Source: Heterobasidion occidentale (lineage: Eukaryota; Basidiomycota; Agaricomycetes; Russulales; Bondarzewiaceae). From it: 64,000 nucleotides of DNA. Below are positions 49,301-60,886 of this stretch, in pieces. The stretch lies in assembly GCA_039111635.1 (NCBI GenBank), contig JBCAQO010000007.1, positions 434,001-498,000 on the forward strand, written 5' to 3'. Positions within the stretch are counted from its first letter, which is position 1. Every line of letters starts with the position of its first letter. Made by a program: the position numbers and the translations under genes. The notes below the pieces were generated by a model. It saw only the letters and a list, made by a program, of their open reading frames with translations. It made no database searches and had not been told where the DNA came from.

Positions 49301-50181
49301 TCGACAGATCAATTCAGTCGAAAAGAACAACAAATGGAGGAGAATCCTACGCGTTTGATAAGAGGCCAAACCCAATGGAACGTGATCCAACCCCACAATG
49401 TCGTGTAGTCCTCCGGGGTAACGGAAGTTCCCTGATAAAAGTTGCATCAGAAATGAAATGCGAATTTATTAGATGATGGATGACGCGCGATTTTTTCTTT
49501 ATCAACCCTCTCACTAGGAACGTCCAAAGGCATCGCCAGAATAATAGATAGTAGCACAAGCACGGCGGCCAAGTTCAATACATGCGCCCCAAGAATGAGG
49601 GACGGGGGGAATGCATAGCCAAGTACGTTCACATCATACAGGATCCCACCGAGGTTGAATATTTCCAAGAGAAGGTTGAGGAAATAGAGCGAGAAGAGGT
49701 CGAACGGAGGAGTAGGTTGAGGTCGCACGACCGGGCGGACGGAGGCATATAGCCAGGCGACAGCCGTGACGAACGGATGCACTACGTCTATCACATCTCG
49801 TTTGCGTTGCACAATATTGTACGAGCCCAGAGCAAACCAGACCAGCGTCTCCAACAGCGCAATCCATGAAAACGCGAGCGTTCTCCACAGGGGCACGGTC
49901 GGGTGATTACCGGCGTCTACGTTCGCATCGTCGTCTCCTGCGACTATCTTCGCCGCGGCGGCGGCGGCATCGAGCGCCTCTGCCTCCTGCAGCGTCAGGA
50001 ATGATTGAAGCGGGCTGGAAAGCGGCTTCAAGAGTTTGCGAACGCGCTTAGGAATCGGAATTGATGCGAAGACGAGTAGGAGAACCAGCGCAGCGGGGAA
50101 TATAGTGCTCCAGAACGCGCGTGTACACGGATTGGCCAAGTCGAGGACATTGCTCTGTGGGCAGAAGAGCAAGGTGCCCAT
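43359..50181 (-). CDS. ABC transporter, subfamily C (MRP / multidrug-resistance type)
   Basis: A full-length ABCC exporter that would pump organic anions or conjugates across the plasma or vacuolar membrane, with many short introns. Its order is standard. An N-terminal membrane domain (50181-49450, five or so hydrophobic segments from MGTLLFCPQ) is followed by the first transmembrane domain to about 47530. NBD1 has Walker [12 protein letters not shown] (about 47185-47155), signature SGGQKAR and Walker [12 protein letters not shown] (about 46620). An acidic linker (46400-46090) leads to the second transmembrane domain (46080-44700). NBD2 has Walker A SGKSTLA (about 44420), signature FSQGQRQL, Walker [13 protein letters not shown] (about 43700) and the switch His in IVAHRLRTV. 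As usual for ABCC, NBD1 has Asp for the catalytic Glu, so only NBD2 should be fully active. Its location next to the cluster suggests export or self-protection, but that is inference. Confidence 0.93.
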
Positions 50182-50851
50182 GTTTTGGGTCGTCGTCGGT
50201 AGCGACGGTGGTGGTTGGGAGGAAGCGTGGGCGCCGACGTTGAACTACTAAATGCCGATGACCGTCACACCCTGCGCTTATCTTATCAACTCCGGGCTCG
50301 TCAAGCCGCCTTGAGTACTTGAGTCTCTGTCATCTCCCAACAACGTACACCACGTCCTTATGTTCAGTTCCTGAAAGGTTGACCGTAACAGCGTCAGAGC
50401 CACCAAGATGCATTTCAGCATATTGACGCTCTATATTCCTCGAAATTCACTCCAATTGATTGATTCATCCCAAGTTCATTGAGAAGCAAGCGGGTCTGGT
50501 AAGTACAGTAGACATTCTGCCTCGCATCACCCATGAAGCTCTGAGGCTCCCACCACCTTATTTCGGATTGCGATATTGATACGAATGCTTACGAATATAA
50601 AGATGGCACAATAATCCCTGAGTAAATCTTTATGTTCAGTCTCTATTCCCATCTCGTACCTCGTTGATCTTGGGGAACACATAGGACCTGTCTGACACCC
50701 AGGAGCCAAGGTCTGCGGACCTGCTCACCACTTAGGATTTCATCAGTACCCGATGCTCACGTTCAATCATAAGCTGCCAATTACATTCAGCTAAGGGGTT
50801 TCGTAGGACACCTCGAAATGTTTGAGCACTGCGACGTACCGAAATTCAGAT
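50182..50851. other. Intergenic sequence, ABC transporter / STAND gene
   Basis: Promoter side of the transporter and 3' flank of the STAND gene. Nothing else is seen. Confidence 0.5.
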
Positions 50852-53800
50852 CTAAGGCCAGCTTGTTCGCCTTGTTCGTTTCATGGCAGAGGATCTCTCG
50901 TTATCCTCCGTTGCCCAGCCTGACTTTGGCCTTAGAACGACGCACTCCTCCGACCGTGCCGCGGACGACATGGCGCCAAGTCTGGCACCAGCATCCCACA
51001 GTATCTTCGCTATTTTTTTGTTCACTTTTTGGTTGAACGGCCCGATCGTCAATGAGGCCGAAAGTGCGTTCCCGTACTCGACCCACAATGCATTGATCTC
51101 AGCGTGTCTGTCGAGCAGTAGCTGCACGACAGACACATGGCCACCGACAGACGCCGCCTGGAGGGCGCTCTCGTAGAATCCTCCATGCGCATTAATCTTG
51201 GCACCTCGATCCAGCAGCAGTTGCACGATAAGTTCGTGCCCGACGTAAGATGCCGCCGCGAGCGCGCTCCCGTACAATCCTCCCTCCGCATTGACGTCGG
51301 CATCCCGGTCCAGCAGCAGCCGCACGATAGATTCGTGACCACCGGCTGATGCAGACTGGAGCGCTGTCTCATACAGTCCATGTGCTCTCATTTCAGCCCC
51401 GCGGTCCAGCAGCAGCCGCACGAGAATTTCATGACCACCGCAAGACGCAGCTAGGAGTGCGCTCCCGAATTGTCCTCCCTCCGCATTGATCTCAGCACCT
51501 CGGTCCAGCAGCAGGCGCACGAGGGCTTCGTGACCAACATAAGACGCTGCTTGAAGTGCGCTCCCATGTTCTCCCCCCTCCGCATTGACCTCGGCGCCTC
51601 GGTCCAGCAGCAGCTGCACGACCATTTGGTGACTGTTCAAGGATGCCACCTGGAGCGCACTCCCATACTGTCCACCTTGCGCATTGACCTCAGCACCTCG
51701 GTCTAGTAACATCCGCACAACGGATTCATCGCCACTTTTACCCGCCGCCTGGAGCGTACTCCCATACTTCCCGCCTAGCTTGTTGAGTTTGGCACCTCGG
51801 TCCAGCAGCAGCCCCATGACGGACTCGTGACCACGGACACACGCCGCCTGGAGTGCACTCCCAAACACTCCTCCTCCCACCTCGACCTCAGCGCCTCGGT
51901 CCAGTAGCAGCTGCACGACGGTTTCGTGACCGCCGACAGATGCCGCCTGGAGTGCGCTCCCAAACATGCCCCCTTCCACGTTTATATCGGCACCTTTGTT
52001 CAGCAGCAGCCGCACGACGGATTCATGACCACCAACAGATGCCGCCTGGAGCGCGCTTCCATAGACACCACCACGCACATCAACCTCAGCACCTTGGTCC
52101 AGCAGCAGCCATACGATGGATTCGTCACCATGAAAAGATGCCACCTGCAGCGCGTTCCCAAATCGCCCTCCCTTAGCGTTTACCTCCACACTTTGATTCA
52201 ATAGCCATTTCGATACCTCTGTCAACCTAGCACTGCATGCATAATACAGCGGGGATGCTATTGGCCTCCTGCAGCCAGCATGGGGGGTGCCAAGAGTCTT
52301 CTATGTCGTGGGTTCTAACCCAGTTCAAAAACTGCGCCCGTCGAGGTTGCTGAAACAGTTCCTGAACTGATCTCTGGAGAGATGAGTCGCTATCCTGGCC
52401 CTGATGCTGTAAGTGCCAAATCCAATGTCTTGCCGCATATAGAGCTAAACCGGCATCTAAGTTCTCTTTCACTCGCTTCTTGTCTAGTCCAACGGGATTG
52501 TCAAATCGCATAAGGTAGGCAAGGCATGTCGCAGCGATCCACCTATGAGCCAAATCGCTATCGATACTGAAGCTGTGTGCACACCCTTTTCGAATTCTTT
52601 CAGAAAACAAGTATTCTTGAACAGAGAAGTGAGATAACTGGACGACTCGAGCTGCGTCAGATTCACTAAGAGAAAACATTGGCAGCCAATGGTAGCCGCC
52701 TCCCAATGATTCGTGAAAGTCGTCCCGAGCGGCTGATAGAGAGACCAGACTGCCGCATATTGTGAGCACGTCCGCTGGGCTCCGTAATCGGTTCCTCGGG
52801 ATGTAACGAGCCATTCCTTCCGTGTCCATGTCTATGGTGACAACCTCGGCTAGTTCACCAAGCAGCAGCGGGTGGGCGGAGCAACAAAGAAACTGTAGAA
52901 TTCGATGGACTTTCTCTCAATGGATGTCTTGAATATTCTGTAGGATGCGATCATACGTCGCGTCCAACGTTCTTGGAAGGCCGTTCAAAGCCGCCCTGAG
53001 ATCGGAAGAGGTAACGCACGTCCGCAAAGCGTTCATTTGACAACGAACCCATTGGAACCTTGAAGATATTGCCTCAGTATCTATCTTCGTACCGAGAAGG
53101 CGATGTCATTGGCTTACATTCCATCCGCGCGTTTCACGAGAGTTTCTGTGATTGACGCTTTCTCCGCGACTCCCCATTTGCTCAAGTCGTAATCCTCGTC
53201 AAGGATATTCTTGACGTATAACTGGATATCGTGGTTGATACAGGAGATTTCGCCATGGAGATCAACGCGGCCAGCGTGCAAAGGTTCCATTCTCTCTTCG
53301 ATCTCCCGTACAGGCCGACTCGTAGCCAGAAGGTGGATAGAATGGAGACCCCAGCTCTTGATTTCTGCTAGAAATCGCAGGACGCCTGCTCGCTCTGGGC
53401 CGGTGCATTCATCAAGAGCGTCGAGTATAATGTAAGTGTGGTCAAAGAACGCAGCCATTCCCTTCAAAACCGAAATCAGATCGTCCAGCTTTGGTTCTTG
53501 CTTGCCCTCGTAATTCCGCATATAGAGGTCTTTGAGAAGAAGAGGGATCCCAGGACATCGGAACAGGATTTGAACAATCAGAGAATGGATGAGGTTGCGA
53601 AAGGTCAGTTTGGCAGGATCATTGAAGTCAAAGTAGAAAAAAGTAATGGCCGTCGATGTTGAGCTAGATGGACGTTCGGCATCGCATTGAAGAGCTTCGA
53701 CGAGAAAAGAGCTACCACGAAACACATTATCAAAGTGTTTTCGAGCCTCAACATCTAGGCTGTGCCTCACCAGAGTATCGTTTTGCCATTGCCGGCTATG

Positions 53801-54908
53801 AGTTCAGTCATACACCAGTTAATAATCTTTTGAGAGAGTTGAAGGAATACCAGAGGAGCGTACGAATCCCATGAATCCAAAGAAGTGAGTTCGGTGTTTG
53901 CCTCCATTTTGAAAATACCGTATTTTGCACGAACCACTCGCCCGTTCCTTCTTGTCGCCTATTCAAGACTATATTGTGATTAGTAGACGGATCGGGCGGG
54001 CTGAGCCATGTATGGATTCTTGCCCAAAGGTTGTCGTCTGTCTTATGGAATCAGAGCTTTACACAGCGATGCTCTACTGGAACACGTACCCTTTAATACT
54101 TGCAAGATCTGCAATCCTTCTGTAGCCTTCACCGACGTCAAAGTGTTCACCGTGAGGCTCGCCTGATTTAACAGCTTCGTCAGTCTCTCCATCGCGGGTT
54201 TCACTTGCATATCCGTCCCAAGAAGAGTTCTCAAGTATTGAACTGGAAGCGTCATCAGCGACAGCATTCAAGCGTTCATCTCAAATAGCTCACCCGGGCG
54301 CTTCTGCTTCATCCACTTTGTGGCCACTGCCAACGTCACAAGGAGTTGCGCAAGGATCTCTATGATGATCTTCTTCAAGGGCATAGTGATGTCTTGCTGG
54401 TTGAGTACACCAAGTTGTTCGATGAATCCTTTGAGCTCCTCAAACAGATCAACAATTGTGTCGTAGTTTGCGCTGACGTCCTTTGCAGCCTTTGATAACA
54501 TCAAAATCAGGCTATGAATGAGTGAGAGAACACCACACCTTCAGTAACAGACGGACAGCGACAGATACTGCCTTCGCAGGCGGATTGGCCCTGTACAACT
54601 GCGATCAGATACTTATCGGTCGCAGAAGCACTAACAGCGACGCTTACCGGAGCTAAGTTCTCGCTGACCGTCTCCGAAAGTACGTCTACTAGTCCGAGAA
54701 CCGGCTTGAGAACATCCCGAATCTTCTGTCCCTGCTTTCGATACTCGCTGAATTTGTTCTGCTCTGTCTCGATGATGTCCAGAAGAGCATCAGGAGAAGA
54801 GGCCTGCAGTTTGCCTTGGAGAAGATCATGCTTCGTGACCTGCTTATACCGTGCTATTGCAGTGATCCAAATCTCGAGGAACTGAGAATGGGGATCGTGG
54901 TCTGTCAT
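50852..54908 (-). pseudogene. Goodbye-NACHT-ankyrin STAND (NLR-like) gene, damaged
   Basis: Fungal STAND proteins of this layout are thought to sense non-self and trigger defence or incompatibility. Translation starts MTDHDPHSQFLEIW at 54908. The helical Goodbye domain (to about 54080) includes QGKLQASSPDALL, NPPAKAVSVAV and AAKDVSANYDT. The NACHT domain follows, with P-loop GIPGNGKT split by an intron, Walker B YIILDALDE (about 53420) and sensor ATSRPVRE. The winged-helix region carries an in-frame TGA at 52919-52917 where Arg/Gln is expected. At 52254-52251 a run of four C shifts the frame before PLYYACSARLTEV; three C would keep it. About twelve ankyrin repeats then run open to the stop at 50852. 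The nonsense codon makes a truncated receptor or pseudogene likely; the indel could be a sequencing error. Confidence 0.85.
50937..52224 (-). repeat. Ankyrin repeat array, 99-bp units
   Basis: About twelve consecutive 33-residue ankyrin repeats of the pattern ALQAAS-GGHE-VV-LLLDRGAE-N, one of them a residue short, plus a degenerate end unit. The units are more alike than in old ankyrin proteins, pointing to recent duplication or homogenisation. The register is open throughout. Confidence 0.92.
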
Positions 54909-55837
54909 GATCAATCGAGTGGTGGGAGGTGGGAGGGTTCCTAGGACAGTGTGTACAGGCGAGACACGAGGACGATAGGCACGAAGCGTGAGCGCTTGCA
55001 TGACTGTGGTAAAAGCAACACTGACCAGGTACTTCTATCTGTGACCAAGCGCAATCAGATCTTCCAAAACCGAGCGCACAGGTGACTATACCGGGTAGTG
55101 ACAGACCGAAAACCAAGCAGATTCCAGTAAGTATCAGACTTTAGGATATGATATCATATAAGATGTTCCGAAAAGTTCGTTGTGATATATACACGACTCG
55201 GGAAGACGAGAGAGTTGAAACCGTTGGACAAACCGATTTTCTTAATCGTGAGCTTCGAGCTACTACGCATGCGCGAGGAAGCCGGCGCTCCTTTGGATGG
55301 TATGCATAAATACTCATCGAAAACGTTGGCCAACTAGCGCGCAACGAAGAGGGATTTCAAATGAGCTCACTGGGGGCATAGTCTCGGAGAAGAACACGAC
55401 GCACCAAGTTGACTCTGAATAAATAGTGACATCACGACCTTCCTCGTGTGCTTATCCTTCTTAGGTATGTCTTGATCTGCTCATAAATCGTGTTCCTCAC
55501 ACATCCTGCATCCACCTTATGTTGCTTATATGCGGCGTTTTGTTCTGGAAGATGCTGTTTTCAGTTAAAAGGTACGTCATGGTACGATGAACGAAAATCG
55601 AAAATTGCAAGGAAGGAGAGGAGTAGGAGAGGCTTAGAAGATGTGGGAAACTCGTAGAGGCCTAGAATGGTGGTCATTTCCTGTCAAAAGCTGATCAAAC
55701 TACAAGACGCCCCATATACGCTCGTCTCAATTTCTTCCAACTCTTTCGCCTCGAATATACTTTACTCACGCAGACGTGTCGAGACGAGCAGCACGGCAAT
55801 CAACCAGTACAGTCAACTAGAGGCGTTGTGCAGATGT
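54909..55837. other. Intergenic sequence between the STAND gene and the transposon
   Basis: Promoter side of the STAND gene. No further gene or repeat is seen up to the target duplication at 55838. Confidence 0.5.
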
Positions 55838-55845
55838 AGCTGCGC
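55838..55845. repeat. Target-site duplication, left copy
   Basis: AGCTGCGC directly abuts the left inverted repeat. The same 8 bp follow the right inverted repeat at 56531-56538. Confidence 0.9.
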
Positions 55846-56530
55846 AGGACCCTGGCATATCCCTATAGAGGTCCGATCTGTTTGCGGACGGAAAAGGGTC
55901 AAAATATTGACTAAGGTCCGTTTGCAGACGGAAAGGGTCAAATTTTGGGATAGGTCCGATCCAACTTGCGTCGAAAATTGACTCGTCGGTAGCCATGTCC
56001 GATCCTCAGTGCGGACGGATTTGCTCCCACCCAAGGTCACCCAGACCCAGGGGAGCACCCCGGTAGCGATCCACGAGCAAATTATTTCCTCAACCTATCA
56101 ATCAGCTTACCTAGATTTAACCTCAAAAATATGCTCTTTTGTTGCTCCCAATTAAGGAGAGACCTCGTGTGGTACATTTTCTTTGCATCACAAGCTCATC
56201 GAAATGAAACACGCTCGACATGCTCAATGCCTGTCATCACTAGAACAAATAGACGTAGATGTCAATTAGTTGTAGGGCAGAACACCAGCCTTCCAAAAAT
56301 ATAGGTTTTTTGGGTTTTATGCTGACGAAAAGTACCGTTTTTGAGGTCCGATCCGTAAATGCGGACGAATTGGGCTGAAAGATAGGTCCGATCAAAAATG
56401 AGGACGAATCGGGGCGATTTTCGGAGGTCCGATCCGATTTCTGACGTTTTTAGGTCAAAAAGCCTGCGGACGAAAAGGCCCAAAAATCGCGATTTTGGAT
56501 CGGACCTCTATAGGGATATGCCAGGGTCCT
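55846..56530. mobile_element. Non-autonomous terminal-inverted-repeat DNA transposon (MITE-like, probably hAT)
   Basis: The 685-bp element has perfect 33-bp terminal inverted repeats (55846-55878 and 56498-56530, beginning AGGACCCTGGCATATCC). It is flanked by an exact 8-bp duplication, AGCTGCGC. An 8-bp target duplication is typical of the hAT superfamily. No transposase frame is present, so it depends on an enzyme encoded elsewhere. Inside, several GGTCCGAT and TGCGGACG words recur near both ends in roughly mirrored order, and may be transposase-binding sites. The perfect ends suggest a young insertion. It lies between the STAND gene and P450-C and interrupts no recognised exon. Confidence 0.9.
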
Positions 56531-56538
56531 AGCTGCGC
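56531..56538. repeat. Target-site duplication, right copy
   Basis: AGCTGCGC directly follows the right inverted repeat and matches 55838-55845 exactly. Confidence 0.9.
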
Positions 56539-57486
56539 TGGGCCTGGCACGAGCGCAGGGCGGCAAGTGCCGTGACAGAGTTCAAAAATGATTGGCACCG
56601 CAATATCCCCGTTTGCAAGACCGTCAGACTTCATGTATTATGAGGTGAAGTTGGATTGTCCGAGACCGCCTGCGGAGGAATATGACCTGGTGAGTCATTG
56701 GAGTTTGAATCCATTCATTTTCCTCACATGGTCCAGCTATCGTTCAAACATTGGCGAATTGAAGCACCACCGATCTCGCGACACTATTCAACCGCAATAT
56801 GTTAACTGCCAGAATGCGAATTCACCGATACATCTCAGACTACAGACTCAGATTCTGATCTCTGAGAATAATCATCCTATAATTATCTAACTCGATGTTT
56901 TCTCTGCGCAGCGTCCGGAGGCAGAGACGTGGGATAAGACAAGTAACTGTAGACTGATGACAGCTTATTGCTCGTTCAACTCCGGGCCGCAGAGCTTCTT
57001 CCCGTTGACTTTATGCGACGAAGACCTCGTCAGTCCAAGAACGAGTGACTGCCTTATTGGCTTCGAGAAGCGATTACGGCACGTACCTCGTTCAATAATC
57101 CTCACATGATCACATATGATCACCTCTTCGTCTGAGATTCCAAAGATTCCAACGCCATCACCTTGTTGATCCAAGCTCCAACAATAGCATCGTAGCGATC
57201 TAATTCGGGGCTTCTGTTATAGAGGATGAAGTCTGAATCTCTGAAAATCCTTTGCTCGTCATTCAGGTACTACGTGTCGCTTCAGGAACTTCTCAAAGTC
57301 ACGTTTTTCCCATACCTACCGTACGTATTTTCCACGACCTTCATATCACAGAAGCTTCTTTGACCCATCCCTGCCTTCGGCAGATCCAACTCCGTGCAGT
57401 CTCGGCAAATACGAGACTGAGGAAGCATTTAAAGGTCTCTTTCTGTGTTCAGGACAATGTAGTGCCTCCCCACTTTGTTTGGCAAG
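56539..57486. other. Intergenic sequence before P450-C
   Basis: A 100-codon frame at 56588-56890 starts with ATG and contains a GTGAGT donor-like site, but I find no partner exon or family. TTTAAA near 57428 may serve as the P450-C TATA element. Confidence 0.45.
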
Positions 57487-59585
57487 ATGTTCATGAGCGA
57501 TTTTCAACAGTCTGGAGTTGCAGCCGTTGTTGCTGTGGTTGTATCCCTAACCGTTATCGGTATCTTCGCTCGCAAGTCTCGTCGTCTCCCTACTCCCCCT
57601 GGTCCCAAATCATCTTGGTTTGGTTTCGGACAACCTCCCGTCCCAACGACGTACCCTTGGCGTACCTACCAGGAATGGCAGAGGCTTTATGGTATTTGTC
57701 GTGTTCTTATATCTTTCAATTAAGTATTGTGCCTCACATATATAACAGGCGACATTGTGTTCTACTATGCTTATGGGAATCCTATTGTTGTTCTTAACTC
57801 GGCCAAGGTTGCGGATGACCTCCTCGACAAGCGCGGTGCTATTTACTCTTCCAGGCCCGTCAGGACCATGTTAAGAGAGCTGTAAGTTGTCGCATTTTTG
57901 TCGAAGTTGTGGAGCACTTCGACCGACGACTTTGTTAGAATGGGTTGGAATTGGTCCTTTTCGAACATGTTCTATGGTAGTTCGTGGAGGAAGTATCGCA
58001 GCACATTTCAGAAGCATTTCCACCCGCGTGCGATAACCCAGTACCAGCCCATCCAGCTCAAAGAGGTTCAAGCATTCCTTCGTAACCTAAACCGCTCTCC
58101 CGAAGATTTCTACCACCACATGCGCAGGTACAGTCTCACCTTTACCTTTGTTGATGCACTTGAATAACTGATTTCGTGCAGGAACGCCGCGGCTCTTGTC
58201 ATGAAGATTTCCTACGATCATGATATTGCAGAAGAAGGCGATCACTTCGTCGGCTTAGCCGACAGAGCTATGACCGGGGCAGCCCAAGCGGCCATCTTTG
58301 GAACTTTCGTGGTCGATTATTTGCCTATCTGTGAGCCCTACTACTAGGCATATCCTTGATTTTGGTCGTGCTCACGCTGTGTGATCTAGTGAAGCACGTT
58401 CCCAGCTGGTTCCCGGGCGCCGAGTTCAAGATAAAGGCGAAAGCCTGGCGCCAAGACACTGTGGCCATGCTTGAGGAGCCCTTCGCCATGGTAAAGCAGA
58501 AAATGGTGCGAAATTTATCTTCTAGAGATACTCTGATTCCTACAGCTGGGACTTATTAGGCGCTGGGAACCGCTGGGCCTTGCGTGACCACGCTCGAGCT
58601 GGATGATGCCAGTAAGGAGAAGGAAATCGACGTGTCAATGATCCAAGGTGTTGCCGCTATTTCGTACGCAGGTAAAAGCACGCGTTACCCTTTGTAATCG
58701 AATCTTATCTGACGATCATTTCTCTCGATCAGCTGGTGCTGATACGGTAAGACGACTCCCAAGATAGATTCAACAGTGGCACTCACAATGACTTTGAAGA
58801 CCGTTTCTGCTGTGATGTCTTTCTTCATCGCCATGATGAATAACCCCGAGATTCAGCGCAAGGCTCAGGAAGAGATCGATCAAGTTGTGGGCAATGACCG
58901 CCTCCCCACCTTCGAAGATCGTAGCAGGATGCCGTTCCTCACCTGCCTCGTCTGGGAAACTCTACGATGGAATCCGGTCACGCCTCTGGCGGTTCCTCAC
59001 GCAACAGTTCAAGATGACGTCTACGAAGGCTATTTGATTCCGAAGGGAACAACCGTTCTTGCAAATGCCTGGTCAGTTCCTTCGATAAAGACAGGCAATG
59101 TTCGCTTCTCAACTGTAACCTCACAGGGCGATTCTCCATGACGAGGCCAGATACCCCAATCCATTCTCATTCGATCCCGAGCGCTTCGCGGACGAGAAGA
59201 AGAACGCTGAACTCGAGATAAATGAGCTCCCCTACGCGGCATTCGGATTTGGGCGTCGGTATGTAGTGCCTGCCGGGCCGTGTACGGTAGACTGATGCAG
59301 CGCTTCACTCAGTATTTGCCCTGGCCGTTGGCTCGCATTGGACACCATTTGGATTACTATCGCATCGGTCCTTGCCGTTTACAACATCTCGAAGCCCAAA
59401 GGCGCGAATGGCGTGGTCATCGAACAGGTCGTGGAATATACGGGCCACGCAATTAGGTGCGCGGCACCAGCCTGCTGATGACATGCATGATCTGATCCCC
59501 AGCATCTAACAGTCGACCTGAGCCTTTCAAATGCACTGTTGTTCCTCGTTCGGCAGAAGTTCTTGCCCTCGTAGGGCAGGCGTGA
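57487..59585 (+). CDS. Cytochrome P450 C
   Basis: A third type of microsomal P450, about 500 residues. The start MFMSDFQQSG at 57487 precedes one membrane anchor (VAAVVAVVVSLTVIGIF) and the hinge LPTPPGPK. The exon chain includes a 14-nt micro-exon that completes the I helix AAGADTT. Further motifs are ExxR in WETLRWNP, PERF in FDPERFAD, and the canonical haem loop FGFGRRICPGR. The last exon begins after the CAG at 59515 and ends PRSAEVLALVGQA at 59585. The micro-exon at the I helix is shared in position with P450-B1 and B2, so B and C are probably related. It is separated from the main cluster by the transporter, STAND gene and transposon, so membership in the pathway is uncertain. Confidence 0.92.
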
Positions 59586-60886
59586 GACCGTAGGCAATGA
59601 CCGTGGCGATAACTACCTTTTCCCTGTCCTGTGCTATACATGCTGTGCCTTGAATGGAATAGATGATAGTTATTTTGCATCGTTCATGTCGGTTCCGAAA
59701 GTAAGAGATGACACCCGGAGCCCCGTTCAACAGAGCACCGCCTGACAAGGGAGAACTGGGTCACGAATGAGAGTTGCGCCAAGACTGAGGAGAGGGAGAA
59801 AAGGGAACAGAAGGGAGCATGCCTGGGCCGAGGGGATGGTACTCAGTACGTTCGCGCGCTGGTCGGCAGTTCCTGGTCCAAATCGATTGCTGTCAGTTGC
59901 TGTCCTGCCATGAATGATTGGCGAGAACGGCACCGTCTGTGCGACCGTACAGAAGGGTAGAAACGGTGCATCCTCATGCCGATCAAACCTTCCGCCTAAG
60001 AGCGTGCATGGGCCGACAATAGGCCGTCGTCGTCGCCTAGCCAAAGAATTTCGGACACTGCCTGATGACATCGGGACACTGGGGACCCTTCGTCGGACCT
60101 GTATTATAGAGGCATAGATCGGGGAAGGGTTCAGGTCGTCACTTTATGGAGAACAAGTTGAGCATCACACTGTACCTGTCCAATTTCCGTGTGAGTCGAG
60201 TTGAGCCTATTGTCCAGTCCAATCCTGTGTATCGACGGTCTGTTGATTCATGGCCGCTGAATGTCACTATACCAGACAATTAGCCATGAGGTGTCCGGAC
60301 AGAAGTGCCTGATCGCAAAGTTTCCTTCATCGCGTGCACTACTCCATTGCGATGCAAGATGAATGGATCAGAGGTGTAAGCAGCAATTCTCAGGACCATG
60401 AGGTCAGGATATCTGCCGCGATCTTTACCACGGGTAACGAGAGGCGTCGGCTACGATCCAGGTCGACTGATGTTACCGAGATGGCGTGGCCTAAATGGAG
60501 ATCGAATGCAGCCAATATTGATACGCAGAGTCGCAAGGCAGATCAGTCCCAGAATCTGAGGTATGGCATCTCCAACGACTTCTTTCGGCCAACTAGTGAA
60601 ATTATGTTTCTTCTCTGAATTGGATGTGAGGAGATCACCTTCAAAGGGGCTTGCCAAAGATGGAGCGGGTTTGCCGTCCGGCAGATGATTATTTGGGCGC
60701 TCCAGGCAGCGAAGCAGATGTGAGAGTGTGTGAGAGCAAGTGAACCGAGATGGCCGCGGTGCTTAGACGTTCCTGCCAAATATTTGATTACCTAATTCTT
60801 AGCGTTGGAGGGAGTGGCGGCAGAGCTGCAGAAGGCTGCAGCAAGCGCCTCTGCTTGCTGCCCAACCACGACGTTCTCCATCCACA
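59586..60886. other. Intergenic sequence between P450-C and conserved protein
   Basis: About 1.3 kb. Short overlapping frames on the minus strand (59030-60070) are antisense to P450-C or unsupported. No gene, repeat or RNA is seen. Confidence 0.5.

Noticed and set aside
56588..56890. 100-codon plus-strand frame right of the MITE with a GTGAGT site
   Set aside because: No downstream exon continues it and no domain is visible; too weak to call a gene.
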